Under the pieces are notes generated by a model, which was not told the origin of the DNA, did no database searches, and was given only the letters and a program-made list of their open reading frames with translations. A stretch of DNA of 64,000 nt from a bacterium (GTDB lineage Bacteria > Auribacterota > UBA6266): NCBI GenBank assembly GCA_023228325.1, contig JALOBK010000001.1, forward strand, positions 969,549-1,033,548. The letters are read 5' to 3'. A program made the position numbers and the translations under genes. Positions within the stretch are counted from its first letter, which is position 1. Every line of letters begins with the position of its first letter. This document shows, in pieces, positions 34,678-42,997 of this stretch.

Positions 34678-35262
34678 TCATTCTCTTTTTGCGGATATTA
34701 CCGTCACCGGCTCCACCGGCACATCGCTGTAGCGGCCCGAATTAGAAGTTTTTACTTTTGCTATTTTGTCGATGGTGTCCATCCCGTCTGTTACTTTCGC
34801 AAAGACCGCATACCCGTAATCGCGGGCCCCGTGGTCAAGAAAATCGTTGTCCTTAACGTTTATAAAAAACTGGGAGGTTGCGCTGTTTACATCCTGCGTC
34901 CTCGCCATCGAGAGCCAGCCTCTCTTATTCTTCAGCCCGTTGTCAGCTTCGTTTTTTATTGAGGGTCTTGTCCTTTTCTGCTTCATATCTTCGGTGAATC
35001 CTCCGCCCTGTATCATAAAACCGGGTATGACCCTGTGGAAAATGGTGCCGTCATAAAAACCGGAATCGACATATTTAAGGAAATTCTCACATGTTTCAGG
35101 CGCTTTATCGGGATAGAGTTCAACCGTAAAGTCCCCGAGGTTTGTGGAAAAGATTACTTTGTGGTTTGAAGATTCGCTGTTTTTGCCGTCTGCTATTGAA
35201 GTATGAAGGAAAAGAAGAAATGAAAATAAAAAACTGCCCGCAAAAAAATATGCTTTTTCCAT
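34678..35262 (-). CDS. Cyclophilin-type peptidyl-prolyl isomerase, exported
   Basis: 194 aa. An N-terminal signal or anchor (AYFFAGSFLFSFLLFLHTSIADG) is followed by the cyclophilin domain: FTVELYPDKAPETCENFLKY, GTIFHRVIPGFMIQGGGF (catalytic FHR...Q), LSMARTQDVNSATSQFFI and GYAVFAKVTDGMDTIDKI. Catalyses cis-trans isomerisation of prolyl bonds in the periplasm. A strong RBS (AAGGAGG on the minus strand) precedes the start. It is the first gene of a two-gene minus-strand operon, and diverges from the spermidine-synthase-like gene. Confidence 0.92.
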   Translation of the reverse strand: MEKAYFFAGSFLFSFLLFLHTSIADGKNSESSNHKVIFSTNLGDFTVELYPDKAPETCENFLKYVDSGFYDGTIFHRVIPGFMIQGGGFTEDMKQKRTRPSIKNEADNGLKNKRGWLSMARTQDVNSATSQFFINVKDNDFLDHGARDYGYAVFAKVTDGMDTIDKIAKVKTSNSGRYSDVPVEPVTVISAKRE

Positions 35263-35416
35263 AAAAGCCTCCTTGTTGAATTTTAAACCTTCATTCTAAT
35301 TGTTTTTCGGCCGGTGTTCAATAATCCTTTTGTTTTTTTAGAAAATCATTTTATAAACCGGCTGAGATATGCTATTAAATATATGTTTTATATGTCTTTC
35401 AAAAAAAAGGTTTTTT

Positions 35417-37534
35417 GTGGAAAAAACGGGAATAAGCCGGGAAAACAGGTCGTTGTCTCTTGTCGCGGTAGAATTGGCGGCGGTTTCATTTATCGTGCTT
35501 TTTCAGGAATTGGCCCTGATAAGATGGGTGGCGGGGCAGGTGAGGGTTATCGCTTATTTCCCGAACCTTATTTTGCTGAGCGCTTTTTTGGGGCTTGGGT
35601 TGGGCTGCCTGCGCTCCGGGAACAAACCCTTACTGTGGCTTTGGCCTGTAAGCCTGCTGGTCCTGACAGTAACGGCGTTTTTTATGGGCCGGATTGTTTT
35701 CACCCAGGAAAGTTATTCCGAACATCTCTGGCTTTTATATTATGACCTTCCGAAAAGTTCGATCGAGATTCCTTCAATTAAAATCCCCATAATAATATTT
35801 TTTATTTTAAGCGCGATCTCTTTTATTCCTCTCGGCCAGGTAATCGGCAGAAAAATCCGGGTGTTCAGTTCTTTTTCCAGGCCGCTTGCCGGCTATATGT
35901 ACAATATTCTGGGTTCTCTCGCGGGAGTTGCGGGTTTTTCCCTTATCAGTTTGTTCGGCGTTTTCCCCAAGTATTGGTTTGCGGCAATCCTTATATCGGG
36001 GATAACACTTTTTCTACATGAAAAAAAAGCGCTGATATGGTATCTGATTTTTTCGGTTCTTATTTTTCTGAGCGTTTTAAAAGCCGAAAAAGCAGATGCC
36101 TACAGCCCGTATTATGCTCTTTCATACAGGACGGGAAATAAAATTTTCGATGTGCTTACAAACGGTTCCCTGCATCAGACTGCCGTAGATTTAAGCATGA
36201 AAAAAGACGGATGGGATAAGAGAAGCGAGACCGTCAAAAAAATTGTTACGGGGTATCATCTCCCGTATATGTGCCTTGAAAAGTCTCCGGAAGAGGCGCT
36301 TGTTTTGGGTTCCGGCACGGGGAATGATATTGCGGCATTATTAGAGCATGGGGTAGGGCACATAGACGCCGTTGAGATTGACCCGGTTATTATAGATTGG
36401 GGGAGACAATACCACCCCGATAAACCTTACAGCTCCGGTAAAGTTACGGTTTATAATACCGATGCGCGCGCGTTTCTTAACACAACGGCGAAAAAATACG
36501 ACCTTATTGTTTTCGGGACACTTGATTCGCAGACGCAGCTTTCCGCGCTTTCAAACGTCCGGCTGGATAATTTTGTCTATACAATGGAAGGCATCAAAGC
36601 CGCTAAAGAGCGTCTTGCCGAAAACGGCGGGATGATAATGTATTTTATGGTGGGGAAACAGTTTATCCTTCAGCGGATAATAGCTTTATCAGCCGAAATA
36701 TTCGGGGAAACACCCGTTATTTATTTTAATGACCATATATTGTTTAACACAGTTTTCATGTCCGGGCCGGCTTTTGACAGGTTAAGGGATGAGAAGGACG
36801 CCGCTTTCAACGATAAGTTTAAAAAGGATTTTCTTCCTTTTATAGAATTGCCGACCGATGACTGGCCGTACCTGTACCTGGCGGAGAAAAAAATCAGCGG
36901 TTTTTATCTGCAGATTATGGTTATTATAGGGGCGCTTTCCGCCGCCGGTATCTTTTTTCTTTCCAGGTCTTTCCGCGCCGCCATAACGGACAGGCGTAAA
37001 ATAGATTATGAGATGTTTCTTTTCGGCGCGGGTTTTCTTTTATTTGAAACCAGAGCTGTGACGGAAATGAATCTGGTATGGGGAACAACGTGGATCACCA
37101 GCGCGGTTGTTTTCGGTTCCGTTTTAACGATGATACTGCTCGCGACGCTTGTAATGCAAAGGTATTTCCTGTCTTTCCGGGCATCTATCATAGGGCTGGG
37201 AATCTCTTCCTATATAGTTTATATGCTGCCCGTAAATTTGATCCTGGGGGAACCTGTCGCAGTTAAATTGCTATGTTCTTTATTTATGGTCGGTATGCCT
37301 GTTTTTTTCGCGTCCCTCTGTTTTACGCGGTTGTTTGCGGAAAGTATTTCTGTGGACACGGCGTTCGGCTGGAACCTGCTGGGTTCGGTATGCGGGGGGT
37401 TAATTGAATATTCTTCGATGATACTGGGGTTCAAGATTCTTCTGTTTGTTGCTTTGGCGGCATATCTGGCGGCATTTCTGATTTATATAAACCGCGGTAA
37501 AAACAGGATAGGGGAAAAAGCAGAAACAGTGTAA
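35417..37534 (+). CDS. Membrane-embedded spermidine-synthase-like protein
   Basis: About 705 aa from GTG 35417, which has AAAAGG at 6 nt; ATG 35369 is an alternative upstream start with a weaker ribosome site. There are about six membrane helices in the N-terminal third and more at the C terminus (about 510-690). Between them is a polyamine-synthase-type methyltransferase fold: ALVLGSGTGNDIAALLEHGVGHIDAVEIDPVII, then NTDARAFLN and YDLIVFGTLDS. The conserved catalytic aspartate of true spermidine synthases (in a D.xDP motif) is not seen at the expected place, so polyamine synthesis should not be assumed. Such fused proteins are common in uncultivated bacteria and have no firm function. Confidence 0.7.
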   Translation: MEKTGISRENRSLSLVAVELAAVSFIVLFQELALIRWVAGQVRVIAYFPNLILLSAFLGLGLGCLRSGNKPLLWLWPVSLLVLTVTAFFMGRIVFTQESYSEHLWLLYYDLPKSSIEIPSIKIPIIIFFILSAISFIPLGQVIGRKIRVFSSFSRPLAGYMYNILGSLAGVAGFSLISLFGVFPKYWFAAILISGITLFLHEKKALIWYLIFSVLIFLSVLKAEKADAYSPYYALSYRTGNKIFDVLTNGSLHQTAVDLSMKKDGWDKRSETVKKIVTGYHLPYMCLEKSPEEALVLGSGTGNDIAALLEHGVGHIDAVEIDPVIIDWGRQYHPDKPYSSGKVTVYNTDARAFLNTTAKKYDLIVFGTLDSQTQLSALSNVRLDNFVYTMEGIKAAKERLAENGGMIMYFMVGKQFILQRIIALSAEIFGETPVIYFNDHILFNTVFMSGPAFDRLRDEKDAAFNDKFKKDFLPFIELPTDDWPYLYLAEKKISGFYLQIMVIIGALSAAGIFFLSRSFRAAITDRRKIDYEMFLFGAGFLLFETRAVTEMNLVWGTTWITSAVVFGSVLTMILLATLVMQRYFLSFRASIIGLGISSYIVYMLPVNLILGEPVAVKLLCSLFMVGMPVFFASLCFTRLFAESISVDTAFGWNLLGSVCGGLIEYSSMILGFKILLFVALAAYLAAFLIYINRGKNRIGEKAETV

Positions 37535-38078
37535 TTGTTTTGAGGTCCGTTTTTGCTGTTGATTTTCCTTATTGTGAAATATCCGTTAAAATAACATTTA
37601 TCTTCCACTTCTTCAGGTAAGGGCAAACCCGTTACATGCCGAAGCAACAGTTGGATTTAAATAATTAAAAATTTTATTGTTTGGGAAAAGGGTTTTAATA
37701 AAAAACAGGCTTTTCCGTTTAAGCACTATATATGGTGTCTGCTTCGAGAATTGATAACTATATTTAGTTATACCCTAAAAATCATAGTTAATTGCCTGAT
37801 ATTATGCTTTTTACAGCGAAAAAAAATGTTAAAAAATTTATATTTTTTTCTTGACTTCATATTGCCAAGTATATATTATTGCGTCTCTGTGTGAAATTGT
37901 AATACATTTCTTGACGGTAAAAAAGATTTCATACCGAAGAAAAGTAGCAGCAAAACACAAAAACTGATGTGTAAGAATTGCTACTTCCAACTGGAAGAAA
38001 ATCTGCACATCTCGGGATTTTACCGATGCCAGGGTAAGCAGGGTAAAACCTGTAACTTGGGGAAATTTTTTGTGCTTT
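37535..38078. other. Right edge of the island and leader of the tuf operon
   Basis: 544 bp without a gene. The left part holds a half GGGACAGACACC element in reverse (ATATGGTGTCTG, 37730-37741) and the palindrome TAACTA-TATT-TAGTTA near 37757. The right part is the untranslated leader after the promoter at 37851. Paired arms AAGTAGCA/TGCTACTT (around 37943 and 37977) and TTTTACC/GGTAAAA (around 38018 and 38042) suggest a structured leader before the tRNA. Confidence 0.6.
37851..37879 (+). promoter_or_regulatory. Promoter for tRNA-Thr-tuf and the ribosomal operon
   Basis: TTGACT (37851-37856), 17-nt spacer, TATTAT (37874-37879): 5/6 matches at both hexamers with optimal spacing. It lies 199 bp upstream of tRNA-Thr(GGT). 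It would make the downstream half of the split operon independent of the tRNAs before the island. Confidence 0.65.
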
Positions 38079-38154
<76 letters not shown>

Positions 38155-38219
38155 GAAAATGGAGTTTTGAAGATATAGATAGATAAAAGACTTAATTTCC
38201 TTAAAAAAAGGAGAGAGTT

Positions 38220-39443
38220 ATGGCAAAAGAGAAATTTGAGAGGACGAAACCGCACGTAAACGTAGGTACGATAGGGCATGTAGACCATGGCAAGACTACG
38301 TTGACAGCGGCATTGACGAAGGTACTTGAACAGAAAGGGTTGAGCAAATTCATAAGCTATGACGAGATAGCGAAGGCATCGGAGTCGCAGGGAAGAAGAG
38401 ACGCGACAAAGATCCTTACGATATCGACATCGCATGTTGAATATTCATCTGAGAAACGGCACTATGCCCATGTTGACTGTCCCGGGCACGCGGATTACGT
38501 AAAGAACATGATAACGGGAGCGGCCCAGATGGACGGGGCGATACTGGTAGTGAGCGCGGTAGACGGGCCCATGCCGCAGACCAGAGAACATATCCTGCTT
38601 GCGAGACAGGTAGGCGTACCTTATATAGTAGTGTTTATGAACAAATGCGACATGGTAGACGACCCTGAGCTGCTTGACCTGGTAGAACTTGAAGTAAGAG
38701 AACTTCTGAACAAATACGAGTTTCCGGGAGATAAGATACCTGTAATAAGGGGGAGCGCGACAAAAGCGATAGCATCGCCTAATGCCGACAGCCCTGATGC
38801 GAAACCTATACTGGATCTTGTAAAAGCGCTTGACGATTACATACCCGAACCGCAGAGAGAGATCGAGAAACCGTTCCTGATGCCGATAGAAGACGTATTT
38901 TCGATAACCGGCAGAGGTACAGTGGGTACAGGCAGGGTTGAGAGAGGCATAGTAAAAGTAAGCGACGAGATAGAAATAGTCGGGATAAAACCTACGATGA
39001 AGACAGTTGTGACCGGGGTTGAGATGTTCCGCAAAGAACTTGACCAGGGTCAGGCGGGAGACAACGTAGGGTTGCTGTTAAGAGGAGTTGACAAGGAACA
39101 TCTGGAAAGAGGACAGGTACTTGCAAAACCGGGATCGATCACGCCGCACAGGAAGTTCAAGGCTGAAGTATATGTTCTTACAAAGGATGAAGGCGGCAGG
39201 CACACGCCGTTCTTCGCCGGGTACAGGCCCCAGTTCTACTTCCGCACGACAGATGTGACGGGGATAGTAAACGAACTGATAGGCAAAGACGGGAATAAGG
39301 CGGAGATGTGCATGCCCGGAGACAACGTACAGATGCAGATAGATTTAATATGCCCGATAGCGATGGAGAAGACACTGAGATTCGCTATAAGAGAAGGCGG
39401 AAGAACAGTAGGAGCCGGCAGAGTAACCGAGATTATCGAATAA
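38220..39443 (+). CDS. tuf: Elongation factor Tu, copy 1
   Basis: Delivers aminoacyl-tRNA to the ribosome. The 407-aa protein has GHVDHGKT (G1), DCPGHADY (G3) and NKCD (G4). Switch I is unusual. Where most EF-Tu have RGITINTSHVEY, this has a longer segment, EIAKASESQGRRDATKILTI, then STSHVEY; the Mg-coordinating Thr appears kept (LTI), the preceding Gly is lost. 24 of 30 Ile codons are ATA. The coding sequence appears identical to the copy at 53953, while flanks differ. Strong RBS AAAGGAGAG. A terminator-like hairpin follows. Confidence 0.97.
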   Translation: MAKEKFERTKPHVNVGTIGHVDHGKTTLTAALTKVLEQKGLSKFISYDEIAKASESQGRRDATKILTISTSHVEYSSEKRHYAHVDCPGHADYVKNMITGAAQMDGAILVVSAVDGPMPQTREHILLARQVGVPYIVVFMNKCDMVDDPELLDLVELEVRELLNKYEFPGDKIPVIRGSATKAIASPNADSPDAKPILDLVKALDDYIPEPQREIEKPFLMPIEDVFSITGRGTVGTGRVERGIVKVSDEIEIVGIKPTMKTVVTGVEMFRKELDQGQAGDNVGLLLRGVDKEHLERGQVLAKPGSITPHRKFKAEVYVLTKDEGGRHTPFFAGYRPQFYFRTTDVTGIVNELIGKDGNKAEMCMPGDNVQMQIDLICPIAMEKTLRFAIREGGRTVGAGRVTEIIE

Positions 39444-39456
39444 CATTATTAAGAGT

Positions 39457-39485
39457 ACCCGGGGTGGTTCATCCCGGGTTTTCTT
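39457..39485 (+). terminator. Intrinsic terminator after tuf copy 1
   Basis: ACCCGGG (39457-39463) pairs CCCGGGT (39473-39479) with a 9-nt loop, followed by TTTTCTT. It probably limits read-through from tuf into rpmG-secE, giving EF-Tu mRNA in excess. Confidence 0.75.
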
Positions 39486-39515
39486 GTGTATAAAAAATAG
39501 AAGGAACAACTTTTT

Positions 39516-39680
39516 ATGGCTCAAAAAGGGAACAGGGAACAGATAACCATGGCTTGCACAGTCTGCGGGAGAAGAAATTATGTCTCCACAAAGAATAAAA
39601 AGAAGGCTGCGGGCCGGTTAGAGTTAAAAAAATATTGTAAATGGGATAAGAAGCACACTGTCCATAAGGAGACAAAATAA
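39516..39680 (+). CDS. rpmG: 50S ribosomal protein L33
   Basis: 54 aa, placed between tuf and tRNA-Trp as in many bacteria. MACTVCGRRNY gives the first zinc-ribbon pair (C14, C17), and LELKKYCKWDKKHTVHKE the end of the family. C41 is present but the fourth position is Asp44 instead of Cys, so the site has only three Cys ligands. A second ATG (codon 12) is possible but the RBS GAAGGA fits the first. Confidence 0.93.
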   Translation: MAQKGNREQITMACTVCGRRNYVSTKNKKKAAGRLELKKYCKWDKKHTVHKETK

Positions 39681-39711
39681 AGCTCTTTACAAATAAGGAG
39701 AAAGAGGCATT

Positions 39712-39789
39712 AGGCCAGTAGCTCCAATTGGCTAGAGCGCCGGTCTCCAAAACCGGATGTTGTGGGTTCAAATCCCTCCTGGCCTGCCA
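39712..39789 (+). tRNA. tRNA-Trp (anticodon CCA)
   Basis: Acceptor AGGCCAG (39712-39718) pairs CTGGCCT (39779-39785), discriminator G, encoded CCA (39787-39789). Anticodon stem CCGGT/ACCGG with loop CTCCAAA; CCA at 39747-39749. Its place between rpmG and secE is conserved in bacteria. Confidence 0.97.
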
Positions 39790-39835
39790 TTTTTCGAATT
39801 ACAGGACAGGAAGAAAAAAAGGAAGTTTGGGTAAA

Positions 39836-40255
39836 ATGGAAATTTTTCGAAAAGAACAAGGGAAAGTTGCGAGAATATCAGTCATAGCGTTTATGGCGCT
39901 GATAGGAATCCTTCTGGCAGGCTGGTCGAACACGCTTGTATCCGATGAATCCGGTCTGCGTAACCGCCTGTTCGGACTGGATTTTTTGGGTGTTAGCATT
40001 TCATGGGCTCATATCATCTCCGCGGCAGTGTTTTGTATATGCGTTATTGCAGGACTTGCCCTGGCAAATACCCCGAAAACAGCAACCTTCCTTATCGATA
40101 CCGAATCCGAAGTAAAAAAAGTTTCCTGGTCGACATATAAAGAATTGACGAGTTCGACGGGAGTAGTCATAATGGCTTCATTTTTTGTCGCGCTTTTTGT
40201 AGGTGTGGCTGATTTGGTTATTTCAAAGTTAATACATTTATTAATACGTTTATAG
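39836..40255 (+). CDS. secE: Preprotein translocase subunit SecE
   Basis: 139 aa from ATG 39836; the frame is open further upstream into the tRNA-Trp gene, which rules out an earlier start. The conserved SecE part is the C-terminal half: ESEVKKVSWSTYKELTSSTGVVIMASFFVALFVGVADLVISKLI, with the amphipathic helix and last membrane helix. Two extra N-terminal membrane helices (about 12-30 and 57-76) make a three-helix SecE, as in E. coli. RBS AAGGAAG. It is part of the SecYEG channel. Confidence 0.93.
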   Translation: MEIFRKEQGKVARISVIAFMALIGILLAGWSNTLVSDESGLRNRLFGLDFLGVSISWAHIISAAVFCICVIAGLALANTPKTATFLIDTESEVKKVSWSTYKELTSSTGVVIMASFFVALFVGVADLVISKLIHLLIRL

Positions 40256-40264
40256 GGTGAAGTG

Positions 40265-40795
40265 ATGGGTGAGAAGAAGTGGTATGTCGTGCATGTTCTT
40301 TCAGGGCATGAGAAAAAAGCTCAGGAATCTCTTGAGAAAAGGATTAAGACAGAGGGCATGGCAGAAAAGATTGCAACGGTGCTTATCCCGACCGAAAAAG
40401 TTTCCGAGGTTAAGTCCGGCAAAAAGACCATTGTCGCGAGAAAATTTTTTCCGGGTTATATTCTTGTGAATATGGAGATGGATGAAAATACCTACTATGT
40501 TGTGAAGGACACGCCGGGGATTATCGGTTTTATCGGTTCCGGCACGCCGGTTCCTCTGCATGAGGAAGAAATAAACGACATAATCGCGCAGATAGAAGCC
40601 AAGAAAGAAAAAGTTAAGCCGAAAGTTGATTTTGAAAAAGGTGAAGCCGTTAAGATCAAGGACGGTCCTTTTGTAAACCTTGACGGTGTTGTTGAAGATA
40701 TTGATCCTGACAGAGGCCGGCTCAGAGTTATGGTGACAATTTTCGGAAGGGCGACACCGGTTGAGCTTGAATACTGGCAGGTCGAAAAAGAATAA
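40265..40795 (+). CDS. nusG: Transcription termination/antitermination protein NusG
   Basis: 176 aa. NGN domain KKWYVVHVLSGHEKKAQESLEKRI, with FFPGYILVNMEMDE, and C-terminal KOW domain FEKGEAVKIKDGPFVNLDGVVEDIDPDRGRLRVMVTIFGRATPVELEYWQVEK. GTG 40262 directly precedes ATG 40265; either start is possible. It lies 9 bp after secE. Couples RNA polymerase with ribosome and Rho. Confidence 0.96.
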   Translation: MGEKKWYVVHVLSGHEKKAQESLEKRIKTEGMAEKIATVLIPTEKVSEVKSGKKTIVARKFFPGYILVNMEMDENTYYVVKDTPGIIGFIGSGTPVPLHEEEINDIIAQIEAKKEKVKPKVDFEKGEAVKIKDGPFVNLDGVVEDIDPDRGRLRVMVTIFGRATPVELEYWQVEKE

Positions 40796-40816
40796 AGAGG
40801 TATTCCGGGAGGAAAG

Positions 40817-41242
40817 ATGGCTAAAAAGGTAACCGCAATCATAAAATTACAGATACAGGCAGGGGTTGCTACCCCCGCGCCGCCGGTCGGTCCTGCTCTT
40901 GGGCAGCATGGTGTGAACATAATGGAATTCTGCAAACAGTTTAATGCCGCAACCAAAGATAAAGGCGGGCTTGTTATCCCTGTCATAATAAGTGTTTATC
41001 AGGATAAAAAGTTCTCATTTATATTAAAGCAACCGCCTGCCTCCGCGCTTTTAAAGAAAGCCGCGAGTGTAGCCGTAGGCTCAGGTGTCCCTAACCGCGA
41101 GAAAGTCGGAACGATTTCCAAAAAACAGGTTAAAGAAATCGCGAAGATAAAAATGAGCGATTTGAATGCCAGGAGCGCCGAAGCGGCTGAAAAGATTATT
41201 GAAGGAACAGCCCGCAGTATGGGTATTGAGGTGAAAGAATGA
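40817..41242 (+). CDS. rplK: 50S ribosomal protein L11
   Basis: 141 aa, normal length. KVTAIIKLQIQAGVATPAPPVGPALGQHGVNIMEFCKQFN is the N-terminal signature; the C-terminal RNA-binding domain ends VGTISKKQVKEIAKIKMSDLNARSAEAAEKIIEGTARSMGIEV. It forms the GTPase-associated centre with L10/L7/L12. It overlaps rplA by 4 nt (ATGA). Confidence 0.97.
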   Translation: MAKKVTAIIKLQIQAGVATPAPPVGPALGQHGVNIMEFCKQFNAATKDKGGLVIPVIISVYQDKKFSFILKQPPASALLKKAASVAVGSGVPNREKVGTISKKQVKEIAKIKMSDLNARSAEAAEKIIEGTARSMGIEVKE

Positions 41243-41937
41243 GCAAAAGAAGCAAAAGATTTAAAACGGCCGCTGAGAAAATAAAAGGCAAAGAAGAATA
41301 TACCCTTCCGGAGGCCGTTAAAGCCGTTAAAGAAAATGCCAGCGCGAAATTCGATGAAAGCGTTGAGATTGCGTTTAAACTCGGGATAGACCCTAAACAG
41401 CCGGAACAGATGGTGCGTTCGACTGTCAAGCTGCCGCACGGTACGGGAAAAAGCGTAAGAGTAATTGCGTTTGCGGAAGGGGCTGCCGCCGAAGAAGCCA
41501 GGAAAGCGGGCGCTGATGTGGTGGGAATGGCGGAACTCGCTGAAAAAATAACGGCCGGCTGGATGGATTTCGATATTGTTGTTGCTACTCCGGCCGCCAT
41601 GAAAGTAATAGGGAAGCTCGGTAAAGTTCTCGGGCCGAAAGGACTGATGCCCTCTCCGAAAGCGGGAACGGTTTCCCCCGATGTAGCTCAGGCGGTAAAA
41701 GAGGTAAAAGCCGGCAAAATAGAGATTAAAGCCGATAAAACTTCAAACCTGCACGCGTTTGTCGGAAAAATTTCTTTTGATGAGCAAAAACTTTTTGAAA
41801 ATGCTCAGGCCGTTATCAACGCGGTGCTTAAATCGAAGCCCGTATCTTCAAAAGGCATTTATATGCAGAGCGCCACTCTTTCATCAACTATGGGCCCGGG
41901 GCTTAAACTTAATCTTAAAGAGATTCAGGGCATTTAG
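41239..41937 (+). CDS. rplA: 50S ribosomal protein L1
   Basis: 232 aa. KRFKTAAEKIKGKEEYTLPEAVKAVKENASAKFDESVEIAFKLGIDPKQ and GPKGLMPSPKAGTVSPDV are family signatures. It overlaps rplK by 4 nt and lies 18 bp before rplJ, too close for the large L10 leader known from other bacteria. In other species L1 represses its own operon at the mRNA level. Confidence 0.97.
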   Translation: MSKRSKRFKTAAEKIKGKEEYTLPEAVKAVKENASAKFDESVEIAFKLGIDPKQPEQMVRSTVKLPHGTGKSVRVIAFAEGAAAEEARKAGADVVGMAELAEKITAGWMDFDIVVATPAAMKVIGKLGKVLGPKGLMPSPKAGTVSPDVAQAVKEVKAGKIEIKADKTSNLHAFVGKISFDEQKLFENAQAVINAVLKSKPVSSKGIYMQSATLSSTMGPGLKLNLKEIQGI

Positions 41938-41955
41938 ATAGAAAGGAATCGGGTA

Positions 41956-42474
41956 ATGAGACCGGAAAAAAAGATAGCTGTAAAGGAAATGAAACAGAAG
42001 CTTGACGCTTCCGCTTCATTTGTCCTTACAGATTATGTGGGTGTCTCAGCGGAAGAAATGAATAAGCTCAGGATTAAACTGTCTGAGAAATCCGCTAATT
42101 TTATGATAGTAAAAAACAGGCTTTTCTCAAGAACGGTCAAGGAATCGGGTTTTGACGGTATTGACCAGCACTTGAAAGGTCCTACAGCCGTGGCTTTCCT
42201 GGGAAAAGACATTGTCGCCGGAACAAAGGCGCTTGTCGATTTTGGTAAGGAGTCCGGTAAACTTGCGGTTAAATGCGCGATGCTCAATAACAAGGTGATA
42301 AATGCCGATAAAGTCCAAGAGCTGGCAAATCTTCCGTCCAGAGAGGTCCTTCTCGGAATTGTTGCCGGAACTATTCAGGCTCCTATTTCAGCCTTTGCGC
42401 GCGTGCTTAACGCCCGTTTGAGCAGCCTGGTTTATGTAATAAATGCAATTTTGAATAAGAAAGAAGGAAATTAA
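41956..42474 (+). CDS. rplJ: 50S ribosomal protein L10
   Basis: 172 aa. RPEKKIAVKEMKQKLDASASFVLTDYVGVSAEEMNKLRIKLSEKSANFMIVKNRLFSRTV is typical of the N-terminal domain; the C-terminal helix that anchors L7/L12 dimers follows (VINAILNKKEGN). RBS GAAAGGA. Confidence 0.96.
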   Translation: MRPEKKIAVKEMKQKLDASASFVLTDYVGVSAEEMNKLRIKLSEKSANFMIVKNRLFSRTVKESGFDGIDQHLKGPTAVAFLGKDIVAGTKALVDFGKESGKLAVKCAMLNNKVINADKVQELANLPSREVLLGIVAGTIQAPISAFARVLNARLSSLVYVINAILNKKEGN

Positions 42475-42489
42475 TCGAGGAGGCATTTA

Positions 42490-42942
42490 ATGACAAATGA
42501 AGAAAAAACCGCTGTTGCGGAAAACAAAGAGGGAAAAACAGAATCAAAAAAGGAAGTGAAGGTGTCGGGAAAAATGGAAGAGATAATCAAAAGTATAGAA
42601 AAAATGACCGTTCTTGAGCTTTCTGAACTCGTAAAAGCTCTTGAAGAAAGGTTCGGAGTTTCTGCCGCCGCTCCCGTAGCAGCCGTAGCAGCTCCTGTTG
42701 CCGCCGGAGCAGCTTCTGCGGCCGAAGAGAAAACTGAATTCACGGTTGTCCTGGCAAGCGCGGGAGACAAAAAGATTAATGTTATTAAGGAAATCCGCGC
42801 GGTTACCAGCCTCGGGCTGAAAGAAGCGAAGGATCTTGTTGACGGCGCGCCGAAAACGGTGAAAGAAAATGTCACGAAAGAAGAAGCCGAAGAAATAAAA
42901 AAGAAACTTGAAGCAGCAGGTGCAAAAGTCGAACTTAAATAA
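42490..42942 (+). CDS. rplL: 50S ribosomal protein L7/L12 with N-terminal extension
   Basis: 150 aa, about 25 residues longer than usual. The first 28 residues (rich in Glu, Lys and Thr) have no counterpart in typical L7/L12. MEEIIKSIEKMTVLELSELVKALEERFGVS is the dimerisation domain, then an Ala/Pro/Val hinge, then the C-terminal domain (FTVVLASAGDKKINVIKEIRAVTSLGLKEAKDLVDGAPKTVKENV). The early start is supported by a strong GAGGAGG just before ATG 42490; there is none before ATG 42574. Confidence 0.96.
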   Translation: MTNEEKTAVAENKEGKTESKKEVKVSGKMEEIIKSIEKMTVLELSELVKALEERFGVSAAAPVAAVAAPVAAGAASAAEEKTEFTVVLASAGDKKINVIKEIRAVTSLGLKEAKDLVDGAPKTVKENVTKEEAEEIKKKLEAAGAKVELK

Positions 42943-42997
42943 CATTCCCGGTAGGTAAATTAAAAGCATCCTTACCGCTTAAAGGGGAAATATTATT

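Larger units (their letters stand above)
9828..38078. mobile_element. Accessory island splitting a conserved tRNA-tuf operon
   Basis: Between tRNA-Gly(TCC) and tRNA-Thr(GGT) lies about 28 kb of defence, orphan, carbohydrate and envelope genes. In E. coli and many bacteria thrT and tuf follow glyT directly. The left 10 kb is markedly AT-rich with codon use unlike the core genes; the right 17 kb is closer to host composition, which suggests at least two acquisitions. I find no integrase, transposase or tRNA-end duplication at the right edge, so the mechanism is not shown. Confidence 0.6.

Noticed and set aside
35314..35745. Small gene overlapping the spermidine-synthase-like start
   Set aside because: It is another frame of the membrane protein gene with no motif or RBS of its own.
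9828..38078. Integrase, transposase or att duplication for the island
   Set aside because: No gene with recombinase motifs was found, and I could not find a copy of the tRNA-Gly 3' end near the right edge. The island call rests on context and composition only.
39728..39835. Upstream extension of secE
   Set aside because: The frame is open but lies inside the tRNA-Trp gene; the RBS and the family fit ATG 39836.
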